A stretch of 6,661 bases of DNA from Candidatus Collierbacteria bacterium RIFOXYD1_FULL_40_9 (GTDB lineage: Bacteria > Patescibacteriota > Microgenomatia > UBA1400 > MFAQ01), in assembly GCA_001776275.1 (NCBI GenBank), contig MFAQ01000001.1, positions 3,744 to 10,404 on the forward strand, written 5' to 3'. The notes beneath the pieces were generated by a model. That model was not told the DNA's origin. It made no database searches and worked only from the letters and a program-made list of their open reading frames with translations. Each line of letters begins with the position of its first letter. Position 1 is the stretch's first letter. The translations under genes and the position numbers were made by a program. Of the stretch, positions 1 to 5,838 are shown piece after piece.

Positions 1-77
1 TATTTATCAAAAGAAAAAGCCTTTTGATACATTCTCTGCATAAGAGGATCATCCTCAACAATCAAAATCTTTGACAT
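1..77 (-). CDS. Response regulator, receiver-domain N-terminus (partial, runs off the left edge)
   Basis: Only the first 25 codons lie in the window. They read MSKILIVEDDPLMQRMYQK and then a few more residues. This is the classic beginning of a CheY-like receiver domain: a hydrophobic first beta strand (ILIV) followed by the acidic pocket Glu8-Asp9-Asp10 that binds Mg2+, and then the start of helix 1. The phospho-accepting Asp and any output domain lie outside the window, so it cannot be said whether this is a DNA-binding regulator, a single-domain CheY-like protein or something else. The ATG at 75-77 is the only usable start: the in-frame stretch upstream has no ATG, GTG or TTG before a TGA at 114-116. 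It lies 52 bases downstream of the histidine kinase on the same strand, so it is the likely phosphotransfer partner. Confidence 0.85.
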   Translation of the reverse strand, partial: MSKILIVEDDPLMQRMYQKAFSFDK

Positions 78-88
78 ATATACTCTAT

Positions 89-117
89 AGTCTAAGTTAT
101 CAACAATACAAAATCAA
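89..117 (-). promoter_or_regulatory. Possible internal promoter for the response regulator
   Basis: Read on the minus strand, TTGATT (112-117) is separated by exactly 17 bases from TAGACT (89-94). Each hexamer matches 4 of 6 positions of the sigma-70 consensus. Initiation about 7 bases downstream would give a leader of only about 5 bases before the ATG at 77. The region is AT-rich, so such a pair could occur by chance; this is a weak call. If real, it would let the regulator be made independently of the upstream sensor genes. Confidence 0.22.
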
Positions 118-129
118 TCTCCTTTACTC

Positions 130-1914
130 CTATTCTGCCACAGGTAAACTAAAGTAAAAGACACTCCCCTTTTTTAACGCCGAAGTTCTCAAGCCAATAC
201 TCCCCTTCATACCTTCAATAAGCAGTTTAGATATATAAAGACCTAAACCAGTGCCCTTACTAGTGTCCCTAGTATACAAACTATCACCCGCTTGCTGGAA
301 CTTTCTAAACAGCAACGGCTGCTGCTCCACGGCAATACCGGAACCAGTATCTCTAACATCGACACTAACCGTTCCATCTTTTGAATCAAATTTCTCAAAA
401 TAGACACCGCCTGTTTCTGTAAATTTAAAGGCGTTTCCAATCATATTAATCAACACTTGCTTCAATCGATCCTTATCAGCCATAACCCACAACTCTTTCT
501 TGTCATAGTTAACCATTAAGTCTAAATTGGGCTTCAAGTTCGATACTCTAAACTCTTCCATGGTCTCTTTTAGTAAATCGATCAGATTAATCTTCTCTAT
601 CTTAAAATCTATCTTACCCATCTCTAGACGGCTTACGTTTAAAAAGTCATTGACTATCTCTATTAAGCGAATAGACCCCTCGTGCATATCAGACAACATC
701 TCTAACACTTCTTTATCTTTTATCTTGTCTTTATAGTTATCCAAAATCATTTCCGCATTCCCTCTTATAGCGGTCAATGGGGTTCGTAGTTCGTGACTTG
801 CAATCGAAAAAAATTCATCTCTCGATCTCTCTACCGATACTCTGTAGGTTACATCTTCCACAAAAATTGCTATGTTATTTACCCCTGTTTCCATAGGTAC
901 TGGTACCAAGAAAAGATCAAAAAATTTTGATCCTACTAAAACCTTTTCTTTTGAAACCATCTGTGTGGTTTTCTCAACCTGATCAACCATCCTATCCAAA
1001 TTAATCTCCTTAAAGAATTCACTTAGTACTTTATAATTGATTTCTTTTGGGTCACCTAACAAGGTAAAAATCTTCCTATTTAGTAAAACAGTTCTTTTCT
1101 TTTTATCAATAACCAAAATTCCTCTTACTAAATTATCTAACACTGCCTTCATTCTGTTCCTCTCAACACTTAGCTCTAGCGTTCTTTCATCAACCTTTCT
1201 TTCTACCCCCTCCTTTTCCTTCTTTAACTGAGTCTCTAATTGTCTTTCATCTTCTAATATGTTCAATACTGCCATCCGCACCTTTTCATCTTTTTCCGCT
1301 CTCTTGTTTAGTTCTAGTAATTTCTGCGCGAGCTCCTCCTCAACCGCGATTCTCTCTTCAGCCTCTAAATTTATCCTTTCAGTATCATCTGAAAGTTTCT
1401 TAATTAATACCTTAACCGCCCTCTCGTAAAAACTCATGATAGATCCCATAACAAAAATCATTAAAATTAACTGCCTTAATTGCAAAATGTCAAAATAGCT
1501 AACATCAACACCTCCATACTCAATCATCATCACCACAATCGGAATCGAAGACCCAGAAAGAGTTGCAAACAAACCCCACTCGACTCCAAAAAACATAAAT
1601 GACAGCATTGGTAACAAACCCCACCAAATAACACCCATACCACCTATGCCACCATATAACAAAACCATAAGCAAAATAAACAATATTCCCGTCCATCCAA
1701 AGTAAGATGCCGCTTTCCATCCTATCTTTTTAAAAACTAAAAGCAAATAGACCACAAACATCATCAATCCAGCCACCAGTTCAATCTCGGAAATTATCCG
1801 TTGATCGTGTAGCCAATAATCTATCGAGAGACCAACCAAGATCACAAAACCCAAAAACAAAACATACTTCAAAAAACTACCTCTCCAGTTCTGAGTTTCC
1901 TGACTCGAGTTCAT
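130..1914 (-). CDS. Membrane-bound PAS sensor histidine kinase
   Basis: This 594-residue protein is a complete class I histidine kinase. Residues 15-162 hold about six hydrophobic helices (roughly 15-35, 44-61, 70-88, 92-110, 112-132, 145-162) with very short loops, so signal sensing is probably within the membrane. A charged coiled coil follows (about 165-255), then a PAS fold (about 252-358, beginning VLDNLVRGILVID). The HisKA H-box is SHELRTPLTAI, with phospho-acceptor His374. The HATPase_c domain has every expected box: N-box NMIGNAFKFT (Asn494), G1 DTGSGI (522-527), F-box LFRKF and G2 GTGLGL (554-559). Autokinase activity is therefore expected, with phosphotransfer to the regulator encoded just downstream. 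Its ATG lies inside the stop region of the CHASE-PAS gene (ATGA overlap), indicating translational coupling. There is no strong Shine-Dalgarno. The signal it detects cannot be read from the sequence. Confidence 0.97.
   Translation of the reverse strand: MNSSQETQNWRGSFLKYVLFLGFVILVGLSIDYWLHDQRIISEIELVAGLMMFVVYLLLVFKKIGWKAASYFGWTGILFILLMVLLYGGIGGMGVIWWGLLPMLSFMFFGVEWGLFATLSGSSIPIVVMMIEYGGVDVSYFDILQLRQLILMIFVMGSIMSFYERAVKVLIKKLSDDTERINLEAEERIAVEEELAQKLLELNKRAEKDEKVRMAVLNILEDERQLETQLKKEKEGVERKVDERTLELSVERNRMKAVLDNLVRGILVIDKKKRTVLLNRKIFTLLGDPKEINYKVLSEFFKEINLDRMVDQVEKTTQMVSKEKVLVGSKFFDLFLVPVPMETGVNNIAIFVEDVTYRVSVERSRDEFFSIASHELRTPLTAIRGNAEMILDNYKDKIKDKEVLEMLSDMHEGSIRLIEIVNDFLNVSRLEMGKIDFKIEKINLIDLLKETMEEFRVSNLKPNLDLMVNYDKKELWVMADKDRLKQVLINMIGNAFKFTETGGVYFEKFDSKDGTVSVDVRDTGSGIAVEQQPLLFRKFQQAGDSLYTRDTSKGTGLGLYISKLLIEGMKGSIGLRTSALKKGSVFYFSLPVAE
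1911..1914 (-). promoter_or_regulatory. ATGA stop/start overlap (translational coupling)
   Basis: On the minus strand the TGA stop of the CHASE-PAS gene shares bases with the ATG of the histidine kinase (ATGA). This geometry typically allows terminating ribosomes to reinitiate. It favours matched synthesis of the two membrane proteins. No strong ribosome binding site lies just upstream of the kinase ATG, which makes coupling more likely. Confidence 0.8.
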
Positions 1915-3377
1915 TTCAGTTTCTCATTTTTATCACGCAAACCATCCAACTCCTTTTTCATTTCTATCATTTTCATCTCTCTATCTATCATCAAATCATT
2001 TAGTTTCTCCACTTCTTCGGTGTGCTTTTGCAAATCGGCTTCGTTCTTCTTTCTGTTGGTCACATCCAATTCAGCCCCCACAAACCCCAGCAGCTCATCA
2101 TCTTTAGAAATAATCGGTGAAACGATTGCTTCTGCAATATACAAACTCCCATCCTTCCTTTTATTCGTTACTTCACCTCTAAAAACTTGTCTCTTGTTTT
2201 TTATCGTATCCCAAAACTTTTCGTAAAACTCAGCAGGCATCTGTCTCCCCCAAATCCTTGGTGTCTTCCCAAGTATTTCTTCCCGACTATAGCCTGTCAA
2301 CCTCGTAACCGAAACATTTGCATAAACAATCAAGCCTTCGGGATCGGTAATAATTACATGACTATTATTGCTATCCAAAGCCAGTTTGAATTTTGTCAAA
2401 TCTTTAGTCATCTCTTCAGCCATTTCTTTTGTCTTAATTCCCGACAAAGAAAGTGCATAAACCATACCATAAACCACAAAACTCATCAAAACACCAAGAC
2501 CCAAGACCCAATTCCAATAATCAGAGACTTCTTTACTGGTCAAAAACTCAAATTTTAAGTTTTGCCCACTATCAACTTCCAAAACAAAAGTGTCAAAAAC
2601 TTTTCTGTTTGTAATAACCATACCACCACCAGTAGCTATTAACTGGTTATTCCAGGACCAAGTCCAAGAAACGTCATCATTTTGCCATTTGTTAACCTCA
2701 TCCACAAGTCCATCTATAGAAACAATAACAGAGGCAAATCCCCACAACTCACCATTTTTTACTATCGGCATTCCAAAAGTCGCAGCTCTACCAGAATACT
2801 CAGGAATATTCCTAATTGTCTGCATAATACCAACAAATCGTCTGTCCCCTCTGTCCACCTTATCCAAAATCTCTTTTCTATCCTCAAAGTTCCTTAAATT
2901 TTGACCGCTAGGCGGAAAAGGCTTTCCAACCCCATCAACAGAATTGACCGAAATAAATTGATGATCAAAACTATCTACGATATCGATTTTGTAATCGTCT
3001 CTATCATATCTTTTTTTAAAGTCGCTTACAAAATCTTTTACATCACCATTTTTAACCTTTTGAAAAACCACAAATCGTAAAAGCGAATTATATCTTTCTC
3101 CGTCACCCATCATTGCCTTTACAAACACCGAAAACTCCTCTTGAGTAACCTCATCAGAACCTTCGATGTAGCCCTTGACGGCACCAACATAGTCAAACAT
3201 ATGCTCCACATATTCACCAAAGTTCTCTCTAACTATTCGGCTGTTTTCTGACAGGTGACTTGTCGACGTAGTGTCATGCTTAACACCCCAAAACCAAATC
3301 CCAAAAACCAAACCAAGACACACAAATAAAACAAAAACATCCACAAAACCCAATAAACCATCCCAAAACTTCTTCAT
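1911..3377 (-). CDS. CHASE-PAS membrane sensor protein lacking a kinase or other output domain
   Basis: This is a 488-residue receptor-like protein. TM1 spans about 10-31 and TM2 about 289-310, enclosing a roughly 255-residue extracytoplasmic region. In it, residues 145-180 carry a CHASE-type signature: a VDGVGKPFPPSGQNLRN stretch followed by the DR..IL.KVDRGD pattern, which corresponds to the conserved family motif around R..A...A...G. CHASE domains bind small extracellular ligands; the ligand here is unknown. After TM2 comes a PAS/PAC domain (about 325-440; core VIITDPEGLIVYANVSVTRL, then TGYSREEILG, ending ELDVTNRKK). The C-terminus is a charged helix (441-488) containing LNDLMIDREMKMIEMKKEL, a linker type that usually precedes a HisKA or GGDEF domain. 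Here it ends in a TGA stop. No LOV-type flavin cysteine motif is seen. It is first in the kinase operon and overlaps the kinase start by 4 bases. It is probably an accessory sensor for that kinase. Confidence 0.93.
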   Translation of the reverse strand: MKKFWDGLLGFVDVFVLFVCLGLVFGIWFWGVKHDTTSTSHLSENSRIVRENFGEYVEHMFDYVGAVKGYIEGSDEVTQEEFSVFVKAMMGDGERYNSLLRFVVFQKVKNGDVKDFVSDFKKRYDRDDYKIDIVDSFDHQFISVNSVDGVGKPFPPSGQNLRNFEDRKEILDKVDRGDRRFVGIMQTIRNIPEYSGRAATFGMPIVKNGELWGFASVIVSIDGLVDEVNKWQNDDVSWTWSWNNQLIATGGGMVITNRKVFDTFVLEVDSGQNLKFEFLTSKEVSDYWNWVLGLGVLMSFVVYGMVYALSLSGIKTKEMAEEMTKDLTKFKLALDSNNSHVIITDPEGLIVYANVSVTRLTGYSREEILGKTPRIWGRQMPAEFYEKFWDTIKNKRQVFRGEVTNKRKDGSLYIAEAIVSPIISKDDELLGFVGAELDVTNRKKNEADLQKHTEEVEKLNDLMIDREMKMIEMKKELDGLRDKNEKLK

Positions 3378-3387
3378 ATCTTAAATC

Positions 3388-3393
3388 ATGATA
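3388..3393 (-). promoter_or_regulatory. Putative -10 box for the CHASE-PAS/kinase/regulator operon
   Basis: On the minus strand TATCAT (TANNNT type, 5 of 6 to TATAAT) sits 10 bases before the ATG at 3375-3377. Transcription from it would begin about 3-4 bases before the start codon, giving a nearly leaderless mRNA. No Shine-Dalgarno is visible in the gap, consistent with that. No convincing -35 hexamer is found 16-18 bases upstream. It shares bases 3392-3393 with the opposing -10 box. Confidence 0.4.
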
Positions 3394-3397
3394 CACT
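3389..3397 (+). promoter_or_regulatory. Putative extended -10 box for the eight-TM gene, leaderless start
   Basis: The plus-strand sequence TGATACACT is a TGn extended -10 followed by TACACT (TANNNT type, 4 of 6 to consensus). It ends 6 bases before the ATG at 3404, so a start site at normal spacing would fall on or next to the A of the ATG. There is no -35-like hexamer at 16-18 bases and no Shine-Dalgarno, both compatible with an extended -10, leaderless promoter. This is inference from spacing only. Confidence 0.4.
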
Positions 3398-3403
3398 GAA
3401 AAT

Positions 3404-4153
3404 ATGTTACTAGTTTACGCAATTTTATTTCTCTTACACATTATCCTTACCGTCTGGTTTTACCTTTCTGGTACTAACACCGAATTCGTAAATTACTTTT
3501 ACAATATCCTCATTACATTATTTGTCATAATTCCCTTTGTTCAAGGTATTTTCTACAACAAAAAACACCCAGAACTAAAACCTATTATTGTTCCGCTTCA
3601 AATTAGCAACCTTCTCTTCGCTGCCGCTCTCTATATCTGGTTCTATTACAACATTACCGGCAACGAAATCCCTTATCCAAGCATCGCTGACTTGTTTTTT
3701 ATCATGTACTATCCTATCAACCTTATTTCACTTTTCTACCTTACTCGCCAAACCGGAGTCAAATGGACTAGTGGTTCAATTATTAATACTTTTCTTATTT
3801 TTATCTTTTTATCAGCCATTAGTACTATTTTCTTAAGCAATCAGTCTATAGACTTTAGCGCCCCAGTTTTAGTTATAATTCTCAACCTCATTTATCCTGT
3901 ATTAGACTCTCTTCTAACTGCTTTTGGTGTCACTATCATGCGATCTCAAAAAAACTTCGGTTATAGATACCTTTTTTTCTATGTATTTGGTTACGCCTTC
4001 CTTGGTTTTGCCGACGTTATTTTTGCCTACCAGACTAACGCAGGTATATATTGGAACGGCAATATTGTCGATCTTCTTTATGCTCTAGGTCACATGAGTA
4101 TTGCTCTTGGAACCAACTTCCTCCCAACCATATTCAACTCCCAAAAGGTCTAA
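3404..4153 (+). CDS. Stand-alone eight-TM sensory-module membrane protein
   Basis: This 249-residue protein is almost entirely membrane-embedded, with hydrophobic helices near 2-22, 28-50, 60-82, 95-113, 127-145, 152-177, 187-208 and 222-243. Three sets of polar landmarks stand out: PYPSIADLFFIMYYP (90-104), YPVLD (164-168), and GFADVIF (201-207) followed by NIVDLLYALGHMSIALG (220-236). This order (P.PS.AD...YP, then YP..D, then AD..F, then D.LY.LG) is what I recognise from the uncharacterised membrane module at the N-terminus of many GGDEF/EAL and some histidine kinase proteins. There it presumably senses a membrane or external cue. Here the protein ends about six residues after the last helix with no cytoplasmic output domain. 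It is divergent from the CHASE-PAS operon (26-base gap) and convergent with the dCache receptor gene (14-base gap). It is the only plus-strand gene. It is a real gene, judging by length and conserved motifs; its function is unknown. Confidence 0.85.
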   Translation: MLLVYAILFLLHIILTVWFYLSGTNTEFVNYFYNILITLFVIIPFVQGIFYNKKHPELKPIIVPLQISNLLFAAALYIWFYYNITGNEIPYPSIADLFFIMYYPINLISLFYLTRQTGVKWTSGSIINTFLIFIFLSAISTIFLSNQSIDFSAPVLVIILNLIYPVLDSLLTAFGVTIMRSQKNFGYRYLFFYVFGYAFLGFADVIFAYQTNAGIYWNGNIVDLLYALGHMSIALGTNFLPTIFNSQKV

Positions 4154-4167
4154 ATAAGTAATCACCC
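4154..4167. other. 14-base convergent gap without a recognisable terminator
   Basis: The plus-strand eight-TM gene and the minus-strand receptor gene end facing each other here. The only inverted match is a 4-bp GTAA/TTAC stem (4158-4161 with 4168-4171) with no GC pairs of note and no T-run. That is not enough for an intrinsic terminator in either direction. The two transcripts probably run into each other's 3' ends. Confidence 0.5.
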
Positions 4168-5814
4168 TTACACCAACTGTTTCACAAAGTACCGAGATAT
4201 CATCACTGCGGGCACTAAAGACAAAACCAAAGACAGTACCGCTAACTGATAGTCTTTTTTAAGTGCTACCTCTACCACTTTCCACAACTCCTCAACTCGC
4301 GACACCACCGCAAGACTTCCAATGGGCGTGCTGTTTGCATTTTTCAGTGCCCCCCAAACTCCCATATATACTTCACCCAAAACCTCAACACCTTGTCTAA
4401 CCGAATCAGTCCCATTTGCCAAAACAATTTTATTCAGCTCCTCCGCGTTGTCAGTTTGTCCCACCAGCAAACGAACTCTCTCATCCTGGTCAGCAGAAGA
4501 AACTACTTTGTTCTGCTTATAGACCCACAGACCGCTTCTAACCTTAGTAGACATCTTTTGTAAGAAACTACTATCTACTTTTCTCGAAAGGACAATTGTT
4601 CCCAATGTTTTCTCAGTGCTTTTTACCGATACTGCAACCGCCAAACTCACCACCCCTCCTTCTATTTCATAACCCCAGGCGCTTTCTTCTTTTAGGGCTT
4701 TTGTATAAACACTCCAGTCAACAACACTACCTTCAGTAAGCGACAACACTTTTGTCCCCTGAGCATTCACAAGCCAAACCCCGCTCAGGTCACCATTCTT
4801 TTGCAGTTGACCAACATCTTTATTTGCCACTTCTGGTTCCCCTTTTTCAAACAAGTCAAGTACAGATTGCCTGCTACCAAGGTCTCGCCCTCTCAAAATC
4901 ATTTCTTGTGCTACTCTTTCTTCCGAATAACGCAACAAATCTAGTGTTGTTTTTTGATAGTCGATAAACCTTTCTCTGATGTTACCTGCGGTTGTGTAAG
5001 TAAAACCAATTGTCGCCACCGCAAAAGCAAATATTGTCATCGTGCACAAAAACAGAGTAAGTTGTGTCTCAAAGCGCTTCAGTAAATATGAAAATACCCA
5101 GGTTGAAATAGTCAAGATTCCAACAAACAAAACAATCTTTTGGGTCACCCATATAAAGCCAAACTTAGAAACCGCCAAATAGACTCTTGGATCAGACCAG
5201 TTCTGAAAATAAACATGCATATTCAAAACCTCAGAAAGCATCAGCGCAAACATGCCCCAACCAAGTTTGCTCAAATGTCTCTCAAGTCCAATAGTAGCCA
5301 GTCTAAAGTAACCAAGACCAACCCACCCTGGCAAAAGCGGTAACATCCAAGCTCGAATGTCAAAAGATACTATCCACCAAGCACCCATTTTACTTTTTTT
5401 TGTCTTTGCTTTTTTCTTTGTCACTACCTCCTCAACTGTAAACCCTTCCATACTACCTGCTCCATTCTGCACACCTCTCTCTTCCCCTGCCACACTTTCA
5501 CCCTGTGTAATACTTGCTACTTGTTGCATGCTACTCTCGTCTCCCCCTGGTCTCTTCGACATCGGTTTAAACCAAACTCCAAGTCCCAAAACAAAGTATC
5601 CAAGGTATCGTGTATATTCCGCTACCTCAGTCCCCCAAATACTCATCAAAAAGCTAATCGCCAAAATACCAGCACCAATACCAGAAGCCCAAACATTTAA
5701 CTGTCGCTTTACCGAAATAGCATCAAAATAAAGCCAAGACATCCCCCCAAAAGTTAGTGCTCCAAAAAGCAATATTACAAAGCGGATATTTTCTAAAACT
5801 AAATACTTTTCCAT
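4168..5814 (-). CDS. Multi-TM receptor with a dCache-like extracytoplasmic domain and no output domain
   Basis: This is a 548-residue membrane protein. Residues 10-83 hold three TM helices. A hydrophilic linker (about 85-143, rich in Gly, Ser, Glu, then KKKAKTKKSK) follows. A second helix group spans about 155-172, 183-200, 217-245 and 250-275. Residues 280-520 form a soluble region resembling a double Cache sensor: a long helix (RFIDYQKTTLDLLRYSEERV), then strands such as SGVWLVNAQGTKVLSL, GTIVLSRKVDSSFL, GLWVYKQNKVVSS and IGSLAVVSRVEEL. A final TM (about 524-541) ends in ISRYFVKQLV, followed by TAA. In related receptors a HAMP and a kinase, GGDEF or chemotaxis domain begin just here; none is encoded. 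The ATG at 5812-5814 has no clear Shine-Dalgarno. It lies 24 bases downstream of the Ig-like protein gene on the same strand, a probable operon. The ligand is unknown. Assignment to dCache is by pattern, not by alignment. Confidence 0.85.
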   Translation of the reverse strand: MEKYLVLENIRFVILLFGALTFGGMSWLYFDAISVKRQLNVWASGIGAGILAISFLMSIWGTEVAEYTRYLGYFVLGLGVWFKPMSKRPGGDESSMQQVASITQGESVAGEERGVQNGAGSMEGFTVEEVVTKKKAKTKKSKMGAWWIVSFDIRAWMLPLLPGWVGLGYFRLATIGLERHLSKLGWGMFALMLSEVLNMHVYFQNWSDPRVYLAVSKFGFIWVTQKIVLFVGILTISTWVFSYLLKRFETQLTLFLCTMTIFAFAVATIGFTYTTAGNIRERFIDYQKTTLDLLRYSEERVAQEMILRGRDLGSRQSVLDLFEKGEPEVANKDVGQLQKNGDLSGVWLVNAQGTKVLSLTEGSVVDWSVYTKALKEESAWGYEIEGGVVSLAVAVSVKSTEKTLGTIVLSRKVDSSFLQKMSTKVRSGLWVYKQNKVVSSADQDERVRLLVGQTDNAEELNKIVLANGTDSVRQGVEVLGEVYMGVWGALKNANSTPIGSLAVVSRVEELWKVVEVALKKDYQLAVLSLVLSLVPAVMISRYFVKQLV

Positions 5815-5838
5815 ATACTTAATACATGCTACATACTA

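Noticed and set aside
1911..1914. A frameshift separating one long CHASE-PAS-kinase protein into two frames
   Set aside because: The downstream frame begins with its own ATG and a fresh set of six TM helices before its PAS and kinase domains. A fused product would place these after a cytoplasmic coiled coil. The ATGA overlap is a normal operon junction.
2187..2558. Plus-strand open frame of 123 codons opposite the CHASE-PAS gene
   Set aside because: It lies wholly antisense to a gene with clear domains, has no recognisable motif and is of low-complexity composition; it is a shadow frame.
4154..4171. Bidirectional terminator between the convergent genes
   Set aside because: Only a 4-bp AT-rich stem can be drawn, with no T-tract on either strand.
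5357..5731. Plus-strand open frame of 124 codons opposite the dCache receptor gene
   Set aside because: It is antisense to the receptor's N-terminal helices and linker; its Pro/Ser/Thr-rich translation is what C-rich antisense sequence gives by default.
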